DNA of 64,000 nucleotides from Novosphingobium pentaromativorans US6-1 (lineage in GTDB: Bacteria; Pseudomonadota; Alphaproteobacteria; Sphingomonadales; Sphingomonadaceae): NCBI RefSeq assembly GCF_000767465.1, contig NZ_CP009292.1, positions 62,001 to 126,000 on the forward strand, in the 5' to 3' direction. Positions 44,267 through 52,837 of the stretch are shown one piece after another. The notes under the pieces were generated by a model. The model had not been told where the DNA came from. It saw only the letters and a list, made by a program, of their open reading frames with translations, and ran no database searches. The first letter of the stretch is position 1, and each line of letters opens with the position of its first letter. A program made the translations under genes and the position numbers.

Positions 44267-45691
44267 GTGAATCATAACTTGATCGGTGGACGCTGGGTTG
44301 CCGGCACGTCGGCCGCCAATATTAACCCGTCTGATACCAATGACGTGATTGGGGACTATGCGCAGGCTGATGAGGATCAGGCCCGCCTCGCGATTGAGGC
44401 GGCTCGCGATGCGTTTCCCGGATGGTCGCGCACATCGCCGCAACAGCGTGCCGATTTACTGGATCAGGTTGGGAGCGAAATCCTCCTGCGCCGCGATGAA
44501 CTGACCAACCTGCTCGCCCGGGAAGAAGGAAAGACGCGAGCCGAAGCGACCGGCGAGGTCACTCGCGCAGGGCAAATCTTCAAGTTTTTCGCCGGGGAGG
44601 CGATGCGGATCGCTGGCGACAGCATGGGGTCCGTCCGCCCCGGCATTGAGGTTCAGGTGACCCGCGAACCGGTTGGCGTGGTCTCGCTGATCACGCCCTG
44701 GAACTTCCCGATCGCCATTCCTGCGTGGAAGATCGCACCCGCACTTGCATTCGGCAATTGCGTGATCTTCAAGCCCGCTGATCTGGTACCGGGCTGCGCC
44801 TGGGCGTTGGCCGAAATGCTTGACCGTGCGGGCTGCCCCGCCGGCGTGTTCAACCTTGTCATGGGACGCGGGCGGGTGCTTGGCGACGTTCTGGTCGGTC
44901 CGGGTGTCGATGCGGTCAGTTTTACCGGCTCTACTGGTGTTGGTGCTTCGATTCATGCGCGGGCTGCGCAGCACAACATCCGTGTCCAGCTGGAAATGGG
45001 TGGCAAAAACCCTCTGGTCATACTCAATGATGCGGATCTGGACCTGGCGGCGCGGATAGCCTGCGAAGGCGCGTTCGGGGCGACCGGCCAGCGGTGCACA
45101 GCGTCCTCGCGGCTGATTGTGGAAGCGGGCGTTCATGACGCCTTCGTTGCTCGTATGAGCGAAGAGATGGGGCACATCGTGGTTGGTGATGCGCGGGCGG
45201 CTGACACGACGATGGGGCCGGTCGTCGATGGCCGCCAACTGGAGCAGGATCTGGAGTTCGTGCATCACGCCCAAGTGGAGGGCGCGCGCCTTGTCTGTGG
45301 AGGTACTTCTCCGACACGGGAGTCCCCTGGCTATTATCTCGCGCCGACGCTGTTTTCGGAAACGACGCACGACATGCGCATCAATCGTGAGGAGGTATTT
45401 GGTCCGGTCGCGTCCATCCTGCGCGTGGAGGACTATGACGAAGCGCTGGCGATGGCGAACGACACGCCATTCGGCCTGTGTGCGGGCATTTGCACTACAT
45501 CGCTTGGCCGGGCCATGGATTTCCGGCGTAATGCGCAGGTCGGCATGGTCATGGTCAATGTGCCCACGGCTGGCGTCGATTATCATGTCCCCTTTGGCGG
45601 ACGAAAGGCGTCGAGCCATGGCCCACGCGAGCAGGGCAGGGCAGCCGTCGATTTCTATACGAACATGAAAACCAGCTACTTTGGTTGCTAG
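44267..45691 (+). CDS. NAD(P)-dependent aldehyde dehydrogenase
   Basis: A 474-residue aldehyde dehydrogenase. Catalytic E243 (LEMGGKNP) and C277 (GQRCTASS) are present, and TPWNFPIA binds cofactor. The stretch KTRAEATGEVTRAGQIFKFFAGEAMRIAG resembles alpha-ketoglutaric-semialdehyde dehydrogenases and related ALDHs. The GTG start has only a weak AAGGG upstream. It follows the Rieske gene by 80 bp and would oxidise an aldehyde product. Confidence 0.92.
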   Translation: MNHNLIGGRWVAGTSAANINPSDTNDVIGDYAQADEDQARLAIEAARDAFPGWSRTSPQQRADLLDQVGSEILLRRDELTNLLAREEGKTRAEATGEVTRAGQIFKFFAGEAMRIAGDSMGSVRPGIEVQVTREPVGVVSLITPWNFPIAIPAWKIAPALAFGNCVIFKPADLVPGCAWALAEMLDRAGCPAGVFNLVMGRGRVLGDVLVGPGVDAVSFTGSTGVGASIHARAAQHNIRVQLEMGGKNPLVILNDADLDLAARIACEGAFGATGQRCTASSRLIVEAGVHDAFVARMSEEMGHIVVGDARAADTTMGPVVDGRQLEQDLEFVHHAQVEGARLVCGGTSPTRESPGYYLAPTLFSETTHDMRINREEVFGPVASILRVEDYDEALAMANDTPFGLCAGICTTSLGRAMDFRRNAQVGMVMVNVPTAGVDYHVPFGGRKASSHGPREQGRAAVDFYTNMKTSYFGC

Positions 45692-45769
45692 CTGACGCGG
45701 CACACTGACCCGGCCGCAAATTAAAATGATTCGTGATCGTTCTTGACATCCAGGCGGCTGCTCTCGCAA

Positions 45770-46492
45770 ATGCCGCCTATGTCAGCTCAATCAAAAGCTT
45801 CGAAGTCGAACGATCCTGCAGGCGCGACGACGGGGCGTATGGCACGGAAAAGGGCAATAACCCGTGCAAGCCTGCTTGCCGCAGCCTTTGAAGTGATGGC
45901 TGACTGCGGGGTGGACGGCGCGAAGATCAAGGATATCACTGACCGGGCCGATGTCGGATTCGGGACTTTCTACAATTATTTTGAGAGCAAGGACGATCTT
46001 GCAAGCGCGGTGCTCGATTGCATGATCGATGATTTGGGGCGCCGCAACGCTGTCGCGACAAAGGAACTGCGCGAAGAGAGCCCGGCGTTTGTTTTTGCGG
46101 TTTCCACACGCCTTGTCATTCGGGAGGCCGCGAAAGAGCCGATTTGGCAATGGTGGGCCATGCGTCCGGACCTGCTAGTCGATCGTCTGCGTGATGGGTT
46201 CGGGCCATTTGCCAAACGCGACATCCGCGACGGCATCAATAGCGGCATATTTCATATCGATGCTGGTGACATCGATCAGGCTTGGGCGCTTGCCTGCTGG
46301 GTCATGGTTGGCGGTATTCATGACATTGTTGTGGGTGCACGCACAGCCAATGACGATGGCTTTGTTGCGCAGGCTACAGCGGCGCTGCTGGGTCTTGATT
46401 TTGCTTCGGCGCAACGCGTTTCGACATATCCCCTGCCGGACTATCCCCCAGCGTCGATAGACTGGCATTTTTCCAGGGCGGAAGTCGACTGA
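45770..46492 (+). CDS. TetR-family transcriptional regulator
   Basis: About 240 residues from the ATG at 45770 (45779 also possible). The helix-turn-helix reads GVDGAKIKDITDRADVGFGTFYNYFESKDDL, the TetR hallmark; the long C-terminal domain is the ligand sensor. It lies between the aldehyde dehydrogenase and the cyclase operon. Two perfect inverted repeats just downstream (46498-46556) suggest it regulates the cyclase operon. Confidence 0.92.
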   Translation: MPPMSAQSKASKSNDPAGATTGRMARKRAITRASLLAAAFEVMADCGVDGAKIKDITDRADVGFGTFYNYFESKDDLASAVLDCMIDDLGRRNAVATKELREESPAFVFAVSTRLVIREAAKEPIWQWWAMRPDLLVDRLRDGFGPFAKRDIRDGINSGIFHIDAGDIDQAWALACWVMVGGIHDIVVGARTANDDGFVAQATAALLGLDFASAQRVSTYPLPDYPPASIDWHFSRAEVD

Positions 46493-46497
46493 TTCAA

Positions 46498-46520
46498 AAA
46501 AGTGATTGTAGATCACTTTT
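46498..46520 (+). terminator. perfect 9-bp inverted repeat after tetR (terminator or operator)
   Basis: AAAAGTGAT and ATCACTTTT are separated by five bases. The run of T at the end suggests a terminator for the TetR gene; the symmetry also fits an operator. Confidence 0.5.
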
Positions 46521-46529
46521 GATTGTAAT

Positions 46530-46556
46530 ACACACATGATCATTGGTCATGTGTGT
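46530..46556 (+). promoter_or_regulatory. perfect 10-bp palindromic operator candidate before the cyclase operon
   Basis: ACACACATGA and TCATGTGTGT are separated by seven bases, 40 bp before the cyclase start. This is the right place and size for a TetR operator. The half-site CACATGAT reappears before the MFS gene at 58420. Confidence 0.6.
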
Positions 46557-46596
46557 TGTTCCAGCTGCATGCATGTCGACTTTCTAGGAGAGAGAG

Positions 46597-47469
46597 ATGC
46601 CCGGTTGGGAAGAAGGCGATTGGCGCGACGAGTCGCTTTGCAAATTCACGCAGAGCAATCTGCTCAATGATATGGGTCTGGAATTCTACGACCTGAGCCA
46701 CCCGTGGGGCCTGGGTCAGCCATGCTGGCCCTATTTCGAAGACGTGAAGATCGAGCGGCTGCACGGCATGTCCAAATCGGGCGTGCTGACCCAGAAGATC
46801 ACCACCGTCATGCATTCGGGCACGCATATCGATGCGCCAGCACATGTGGTGCCGGGAACGCCTTTCATGGATGAAGTGCCGCTTCCATATTTCTTTGGCA
46901 CGGGCGTCGTGGTTTCGATCCCGAAGAAGAAATGGGAAGTCATCACCGCCGAGGATCTGGAGAATGCACGCCCGCAGATCCGCGAGGGCGACATCGTCAT
47001 CGTCAACACCGGTTGGCACAAATATTATGGCGATAACCAGCATTATTATGGCTACTCGCCGGGCTTCTACAAGGAAGCGGGCGAGTGGTTCGTCCAGAAG
47101 AAGGTCAAGATGTGCGGGTCCGACACCCAGGCACTCGACCATCCGCTCGGTACCGCGATCGGTCCGCATGGTCCGGGCGCGCCCAATGGCCTCCTGCCGC
47201 GCATCAACCAGGAATATGAACAGTTGACGGGTCGGAAGGTGATCGAGGACTTCCCGGAGTGGGAGCCCTGCCACAGCGCGATCCTGTCAGCCGGAATCTG
47301 CGGGTTCGAGAATGTCGGTGGCGATATCGACAAGGTGACCGGCAAGCGTGTGACCTTTGCGGCGTTCCCGTGGCGCTGGAAGAAGGGCGACGGCTGTATC
47401 GTCCGCCTTGTCGCCATCGTCGATCCGAAGGGCACGTTCCGGATCGAAACCGGCAAGGATAACGACTGA
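46597..47469 (+). CDS. cyclase-family metal hydrolase (kynurenine-formamidase-like)
   Basis: A 290-residue PF04199 protein. The metal motif HSGTHIDAPAH gives H73, H77, D79 and H83. Family members hydrolyse amides (kynurenine formamidase, isatin hydrolase) or act in polyketide-like cyclisation. TAGGAGAGAGAG precedes the ATG. It leads an operon running to 51718, and an isatin-hydrolase or formamidase type of ring/amide opening would fit a catabolic role, though not proven. Confidence 0.88.
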   Translation: MPGWEEGDWRDESLCKFTQSNLLNDMGLEFYDLSHPWGLGQPCWPYFEDVKIERLHGMSKSGVLTQKITTVMHSGTHIDAPAHVVPGTPFMDEVPLPYFFGTGVVVSIPKKKWEVITAEDLENARPQIREGDIVIVNTGWHKYYGDNQHYYGYSPGFYKEAGEWFVQKKVKMCGSDTQALDHPLGTAIGPHGPGAPNGLLPRINQEYEQLTGRKVIEDFPEWEPCHSAILSAGICGFENVGGDIDKVTGKRVTFAAFPWRWKKGDGCIVRLVAIVDPKGTFRIETGKDND

Positions 47470-47546
47470 ATTGCCTGGTGCGTGGCGGGGCAGCTCCGCC
47501 ACGCCTTTCAGATCAGGGATAGCCCGATAATTTGAGGGGATGGTGG

Positions 47547-47897
47547 ATGGATGTCGTCCGGCTGGTGGATGCCAGAACCTATATTGCGCCCAAACATTAT
47601 GACATGCGCTCGCTGCGCCTGCAGGGCGTCGATGCCAGTGCCGCCGATTTTGCATGGGCCGGCCTGTCTTATTTTCTGCCTGGTGGCGGCGCCGAGATGG
47701 ACGCGGGGCCGCTCGGCAAGATCTATGTTGTGATCGAAGGTGAAGTCACGATCGAGCTGGCGTCGGGCGAGACGCAGGTGCTCGGCAAGCTCGATAGCTG
47801 TTTCATTCCCGGTGGCGAGGGAAGGGCGGTGCGCAATGACGGCAATGTAATCGCGGCAATGATCGTAGTCATGCCCTATCCGGAGAAGAACGCATGA
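47547..47897 (+). CDS. small single-domain cupin
   Basis: A 116-residue cupin. The ATG at 47547 follows GAGGGGA. GKIYVVIEGEVTIELASGE is the cupin first motif, but several of the usual metal histidines are missing, so it may be a binding rather than catalytic cupin. Its stop overlaps the start of the SDR gene (ATGA). Confidence 0.75.
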   Translation: MDVVRLVDARTYIAPKHYDMRSLRLQGVDASAADFAWAGLSYFLPGGGAEMDAGPLGKIYVVIEGEVTIELASGETQVLGKLDSCFIPGGEGRAVRNDGNVIAAMIVVMPYPEKNA

Positions 47898-48694
47898 CAC
47901 TACCTCTGATCGACACTTCGGGCCTTTTTGACGTGACCGGCAAGTCCGCGATCATCGTCGGCGCCACCGGCTCATTCGGTAAGGTTGTGTGCGTCACACT
48001 CGGCAGGGCCGGTGCCCGCCTGACAGTGACGGCGGGGAATGCTGCCGACCTCGACGCGCTTTGCAGCGATCTTGGTGATGCGGGGGTAGCCGCGACCGGC
48101 GTCAACCTTCGGCCCGACAGCGAGGAAGCGTGCGATGCGATCGTGGCCTCTGCCGTTGCGGCCCATGGCGGGGTGGACATTCTGGTTATCGCATCCGGCG
48201 TCAATGAAGTGGCGATGATCGGTGACTTGACCCCGGAGCAGTTCCAGAAAGTGATGCTGGCCAATGTCGATGGGGCTTGGATGATGGCGCGCGCGGCGGG
48301 CAAGGTGATGATCGATCAGGGCCGGGGCGGCAAGGTCGTCTTTACGTCATCGGCACGGGGCAAGCTGGGCCATCCGGCAGGTTATTCGGCCTATTGCACG
48401 TCCAAGTCCGCTGTCGACGGCTTGACCAAGGCGCTGGGCTGCGAATGGGGTAAGCATGGTATTACGGTGAACGCTATCGCGCCCACGGTGTTTCGCTCGC
48501 CGCTTACCGCCTGGATGTTCGAGGAAAATGAAAGTGCGGCCAAGGTGCGCGAAGGCTTTCTAGCCCGGGTTCCCGTGGGGCGCCTCGGCGAACCGGAGGA
48601 TTTGGCTGGCCCCTTGCTGTTCCTTTGTTCGCGCGCGTCGGATTTTCATACCGGGCATATTGTCTATGCCGACGGCGGCTATACGGCGGGCTGA
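47894..48694 (+). CDS. short-chain dehydrogenase/reductase
   Basis: A 266-residue classical SDR. Cofactor loop GATGSFG (23-29), catalytic S in TSSARG (about 152) and Y167-x3-K171 (YCTSK) are all present, and it ends VYADGGYTAG as the family does. Its ATG overlaps the cupin stop by four bases. It would interconvert a keto and hydroxy intermediate in the operon's pathway. Confidence 0.92.
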   Translation: MTLPLIDTSGLFDVTGKSAIIVGATGSFGKVVCVTLGRAGARLTVTAGNAADLDALCSDLGDAGVAATGVNLRPDSEEACDAIVASAVAAHGGVDILVIASGVNEVAMIGDLTPEQFQKVMLANVDGAWMMARAAGKVMIDQGRGGKVVFTSSARGKLGHPAGYSAYCTSKSAVDGLTKALGCEWGKHGITVNAIAPTVFRSPLTAWMFEENESAAKVREGFLARVPVGRLGEPEDLAGPLLFLCSRASDFHTGHIVYADGGYTAG

Positions 48695-48697
48695 GCG

Positions 48698-49603
48698 ATG
48701 ACAAAACAACGCATTGCGGTCATCGGTGGCGGCTTGATGGGGGCGGGCATCGCCCAGGTGTTCGCTGCCGCCGGGCATGACGTGTGGGTTCAAGAACCTG
48801 ACGATGCCGTGAGGGACACTGTTGTTTCGCGCATCCGGGCTGGTCTGAGGCGACTGGGCGACGATCCTGCATCGGCGGACAGGGTGCTGGTAACCTCCAG
48901 TCTGACCGAGGCGGTGGAAAAGGCCGATTTCGTGACCGAAGCGGCTCCGGAAAAGCTTTGGATCAAACGGACCATCTTCTCCGCTCTCGAACAGGCGGCG
49001 CCGGCGCACGCCATTCTCGCCAGCAATACGTCGGTCATGCCGATCGGTTCGATTGTCGCGGGGCTTGGCAGTGCCGGCCGAATGCTTGGTACGCATTGGT
49101 GGAATCCGCCAACGCTGGTGCCGCTGGTTGAGGTGATTCAGGGGCCGCAAACGTCTGACGGCACAGTGGATGAAACGATGCGGCTGCTGGCCAGCGTTGG
49201 CAAGAAGCCTGCACATGTCAAAAAAGATGTGGCCGGGTTTGTCGCCAATCGCCTTCAGCATGCCCTGTGGCGTGAAGCCATCGGCATGGTGGCCGATGGG
49301 ATATGCGATGCCCGTACCGTCGATGATTGTGTGAAGAACAGCTTTGGCCTGCGCCTTGCCGTGCTTGGCCCCCTTGAAAATGCCGACCTCGTCGGGATCG
49401 ATCTTACGCGGGATATCCATCGAACCATCATTCCCGAGCTCAATCGCGATGCGGCACCCAACTCCCTGTTGGACGACCTTATCGGCGCGGGCCGGCTGGG
49501 CTTCAAAACCGGCGAAGGGTTCCAGCAATGGAGCGATGAGGAACAGGCCGCCCTGCGTGCACGGCTGGTCGATCACCTGATCGCCGCAAGAGGCAGGGCG
49601 TGA
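48698..49603 (+). CDS. 3-hydroxyacyl-CoA dehydrogenase-family protein
   Basis: A 301-residue NAD-dependent enzyme. The dinucleotide loop is GGGLMGAGIAQ, and SNTSVMPI, GTHWWNPPTLVPLVEVI and GFVANRLQHALWREA are family motifs. The length fits single-function 3HCDH or L-gulonate/carnitine-type dehydrogenases. Its stop overlaps the GTG of the MFS gene. It would oxidise a beta-hydroxy acid to a beta-keto acid, a possible substrate of the BKACE that follows. Confidence 0.9.
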   Translation: MTKQRIAVIGGGLMGAGIAQVFAAAGHDVWVQEPDDAVRDTVVSRIRAGLRRLGDDPASADRVLVTSSLTEAVEKADFVTEAAPEKLWIKRTIFSALEQAAPAHAILASNTSVMPIGSIVAGLGSAGRMLGTHWWNPPTLVPLVEVIQGPQTSDGTVDETMRLLASVGKKPAHVKKDVAGFVANRLQHALWREAIGMVADGICDARTVDDCVKNSFGLRLAVLGPLENADLVGIDLTRDIHRTIIPELNRDAAPNSLLDDLIGAGRLGFKTGEGFQQWSDEEQAALRARLVDHLIAARGRA

Positions 49604-50802
49604 GCCCGGCCAGGACAGGGTGGAGCGAATTCAAGATTGTCGGCCTGATGGCGCTTGGTTTCGGCCTCGTCGGGATAGATCGCTTCCTGATTTCCCCACT
49701 GTTCCCCACGATCGCCAAGGAACTTCACCTCAACTATAGCGATATCGGCTATATCGCCGGTGCCCTTGCTCTTGCCTGGGGTGTGTCTGCGCTACTGATG
49801 GGCAATATCTCGGACCGCATCGGGCGGCGAAAAGTCCTAACCGGCGCGATGCTGCTGTTCTCGCTCCTGATCGGTGCCAGCGGCCTTGCGTCCGGCCTTA
49901 TGGGGCTGGTCCTTGTCCGCATCGTAATGGGCGTGGCCGATGGCGCCTATACCCCTCCCAGCATTTCGGCGACGCTCGAGGCCTCTCCGCCCAAGCGCCA
50001 TGGGCTCAACATCGGCATTCAACAGATGATGCTGCCGCTCTGTGGACTGGCGCTGGCGCCGTGGCTTGTCGGCCAATTGCTTCCACATATGAGTTGGCGG
50101 TGGATCTTTGTGTTGTTCGCTGCGCCAGGGCTGTTGCTGACTATTGCCGTCTGGAAATTTCTTCCCGAAGCAGCCGCGCCGGATCAGGAGCGGAACAGTT
50201 TCGCCGACTGGAAGGCGGTCCTGCGCTATCGCAATATCCGCCTGCTGATGCCGTTGATGCTGTGCTGGCTGACCTGCCTGATCACTACATCGGCTTTGAT
50301 GCCCAGTTATCTGATTGATCATCATCATCTCGGCCTGGGTCAGATGGGCGGCATCATGTCTGCCATTGGTCTTGGCTCGACAGTGGGAACTCTGGTCTTG
50401 CCGACACTTTCAGATGTCACCGGGCGTAAACCGGTGATGATCGGCTCCACGCTGGGTGTGGCGGGTTCGCTGTGGATGCTGGCACACGCTGGCAGCGACC
50501 CTGCAATGCTGTTTGTCTGGCTGGCGGCGGTTCATCTGTTCAACAACGCCTGCATCACGCTGACCGTCGGACCGATTTGCGCCGAGACCGTGCCGACGTC
50601 GCTGACGGCGACGGCGACCGGGGTGATCATTGCCTGCGGCGAACTTGGCGGCGGCGGGCTGGCCCCGATCATTGCGGGCCATGTCGCTGACAGTTTCGGG
50701 ATCGAACATATTCTGTGGCTGCCGCTCGGGGCCATGGGGATCGCCCTCGCGCTGACGCTATTCCTCAAAGAAACACGCTGGAGTGCCAAACATGGCCAAT
50801 AA
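49600..50802 (+). CDS. MFS transporter in the cyclase-BKACE operon
   Basis: A 400-residue inner-membrane transporter with twelve hydrophobic segments. Motifs are GNISDRIGRRKVL in loop 2-3 and LSDVTGRKPVM in the second half, plus GVADGAYTPPS in helix 4-5, typical of aromatic-acid/anion-type MFS carriers. The GTG start overlaps the preceding stop. It probably carries a pathway substrate or an acidic intermediate. Confidence 0.9.
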   Translation: MSPARTGWSEFKIVGLMALGFGLVGIDRFLISPLFPTIAKELHLNYSDIGYIAGALALAWGVSALLMGNISDRIGRRKVLTGAMLLFSLLIGASGLASGLMGLVLVRIVMGVADGAYTPPSISATLEASPPKRHGLNIGIQQMMLPLCGLALAPWLVGQLLPHMSWRWIFVLFAAPGLLLTIAVWKFLPEAAAPDQERNSFADWKAVLRYRNIRLLMPLMLCWLTCLITTSALMPSYLIDHHHLGLGQMGGIMSAIGLGSTVGTLVLPTLSDVTGRKPVMIGSTLGVAGSLWMLAHAGSDPAMLFVWLAAVHLFNNACITLTVGPICAETVPTSLTATATGVIIACGELGGGGLAPIIAGHVADSFGIEHILWLPLGAMGIALALTLFLKETRWSAKHGQ

Positions 50803-51718
50803 GGTAATCATCACGTGCGCCATCACGGGCGGCATTCACACGCCCACCCTGTCTGATGCGCTGCCCTACAAACCGGCCGATCTAGCCACACAGGCGATCG
50901 AAGCGGCCGAAGCTGGTGCCGCAATCCTGCACATCCACGCACGCGACCCCGAGACGGGTGCGCCGACAGGGAGCCCCGATGTCTATCGGCAATTCCTGCC
51001 TATCATCAAGCAGGGCACCGATGCGGTCATCAACCTGACGACCGGCGGCAGCCCGGACATGACGCCGGAGGACCGGCTGGCGGGTGCGCTCGCCTTCTCG
51101 CCTGAGATGTGTTCGCTCAACATGGGCAGCATGAATTTCTCGTTCCACGACATGGGTCGTAAGGTGAAGGAATGGAAATTTCCCTGGGAAGATCAATATA
51201 TTCTCGACAGCGAGAAGTTCATCTTCCGCAACACCTTCGCCGATATCCGTCGCAACTATGAGCTTCTGACCGACCACGGCACCAGGTTCGAGCATGAATG
51301 CTATGATATCGGCCATCTCTACAATCTGGCCTATTTCGCCGACAAGGGTATCGCGAAGCCCCCCTTCTTCATCCAGTCGATCTTCGGGATTCTCGGCGGG
51401 ATCGGAGGCGATCTGGACAATGTGATGTTCATGAAACGCACCGCCGACAGGCTGTTCGGCAGCGACTATGTCTGGTCGGTGCTGGGCGCGGGCAAATTTC
51501 AGATGCCTGTCTGCACTATGGCGGCCCAACTCGGCGGCAATGTGCGGGTCGGCCTGGAAGACAGCCTGTTCATCGGCCGGGGCCAGCTTGCCTCGTCGAA
51601 CGCACAGCAGGTCGAGAAAATCGTGCGCATAATTCGCGAAATGGGATTAGAACCGGCAACCCCGGACGAAGCGCGCGGGCTGCTCCATCTCAAGGGCGCC
51701 GACCGGACAAAGATTTGA
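50792..51718 (+). CDS. beta-keto acid cleavage enzyme (BKACE, DUF849)
   Basis: A 308-residue TIM-barrel zinc enzyme. The metal pair H47/H49 lies in ILHIHARDPETG, as in 3-keto-5-aminohexanoate cleavage enzyme; NLTTGGSPDMTPEDRL and EDSLFIGRGQLA are also typical. BKACEs cleave a beta-keto acid with acetyl-CoA to acetoacetate and a CoA ester. The ATG at 50792 lies inside the end of the MFS gene. It ends the operon and may produce an acyl-CoA for downstream oxidation. Confidence 0.92.
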   Translation: MANKVIITCAITGGIHTPTLSDALPYKPADLATQAIEAAEAGAAILHIHARDPETGAPTGSPDVYRQFLPIIKQGTDAVINLTTGGSPDMTPEDRLAGALAFSPEMCSLNMGSMNFSFHDMGRKVKEWKFPWEDQYILDSEKFIFRNTFADIRRNYELLTDHGTRFEHECYDIGHLYNLAYFADKGIAKPPFFIQSIFGILGGIGGDLDNVMFMKRTADRLFGSDYVWSVLGAGKFQMPVCTMAAQLGGNVRVGLEDSLFIGRGQLASSNAQQVEKIVRIIREMGLEPATPDEARGLLHLKGADRTKI

Positions 51719-51733
51719 CCCGGCATCCTGCCT

Positions 51734-52837
51734 TCAGCAGGGGAAAGCCAGCGGCGAGCGCGAGAAGACAATCGGCAATCGCAGACCGGGAATGGCAGCG
51801 CCACCGTCGCTTTGGGCCACGGCGATTGCCATTCCGCGGTGGCGGACTTGCGGATCGTTGAAGGCATCGGCCACAGAGTTGATCGGCCCGGCAGGCACAC
51901 CGGCAGCGGTCAAGGCGGCGAGGAGCTCGTCACGCGGGCGCGCCGCTATGGCGGGGATCAGCATCGTATTCATCGGCGTACGATGCTCTACACGGCCTGC
52001 ATTGGTGGCGAGATTTTCATGCGGTTCCACGCCCAGAACCGCGCAGCATCGCTGGAACTGTTCATCGTTGCCGACCGCGAGGATGATCCAGCCATCGCTG
52101 GTCGCATAGGATTGGTAGGGTGCGATGTTCGGGTGCACATTGCCCGCGCGGCTTGGGGCGACGCCCGACACAAGATAATTCATCGCCTGATTGGCCAGCG
52201 TGCCGACCATCACGTCGAGCAGCGCCATATCGATCTGCTGTCCCATTCCGCTGCGTTCGCGTTCGGCCAGCGCGGCATGAATGGCGATGACGGCATAGAG
52301 TCCGGTCATGATATCGGCATAGGCGACGCCGATTTTCTGGGGCGGACCGTCCGGCTCTCCGGTCAGGTCCATGATCCCGCTCAGACCCTGGGCGATGAAA
52401 TCATAGCCCGGGCGCGCAGCATAGGGGCCGTCCTGTCCGAAGCCAGTGATCGAGCAATAGACCAGACGCGGATTGATAGCGGAAAGGGAAGGGTAATCGA
52501 GGCCGTAGCGCACCAGCCCGCCAACCTTGAAGTTCTCAATCAGAACATCGGCATTGGCTGCAAGTTCACGCGCCTGGGCCTGGCCTTCCGGTGTCGCAAA
52601 GTCGATGGTGACGAACTGCTTTCCCCGGTTGGTCGCGTGAAAATAGGCTGCCTCGCGCGATCCGTCTTCATGTTCGACGAACGGCGGACCCCAGCGACGC
52701 GTATCGTCGCCGGCCGGGCTTTCCACCTTGATCACCTCGGCGCCAAGATCGGCGAAAATCTGTCCCGCCCAGGGGCCAGCCAATATCCGCGCGAACTCAA
52801 CAACCCTCAGGCCATGCAGGGGCGGCAAAGCCTCCAT
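51734..52837 (-). CDS. family III CoA-transferase (CaiB/BaiF)
   Basis: A 367-residue CoA-transferase. The catalytic aspartate should be D175 in VAYADIMTGLYA (formyl-CoA transferase D169 equivalent). Other motifs are LRVVEFARILAGPWAGQIFADLGAEVIKVE and GYDFIAQGLSGIMDLTG. Its ATG overlaps the stop of the upstream acyl-CoA dehydrogenase by one base (TGATG), so the two are coupled. With a glutaryl-CoA dehydrogenase beside it, it may activate a dicarboxylate such as glutarate (inference). Confidence 0.9.
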   Translation of the reverse strand: MEALPPLHGLRVVEFARILAGPWAGQIFADLGAEVIKVESPAGDDTRRWGPPFVEHEDGSREAAYFHATNRGKQFVTIDFATPEGQAQARELAANADVLIENFKVGGLVRYGLDYPSLSAINPRLVYCSITGFGQDGPYAARPGYDFIAQGLSGIMDLTGEPDGPPQKIGVAYADIMTGLYAVIAIHAALAERERSGMGQQIDMALLDVMVGTLANQAMNYLVSGVAPSRAGNVHPNIAPYQSYATSDGWIILAVGNDEQFQRCCAVLGVEPHENLATNAGRVEHRTPMNTMLIPAIAARPRDELLAALTAAGVPAGPINSVADAFNDPQVRHRGMAIAVAQSDGGAAIPGLRLPIVFSRSPLAFPC

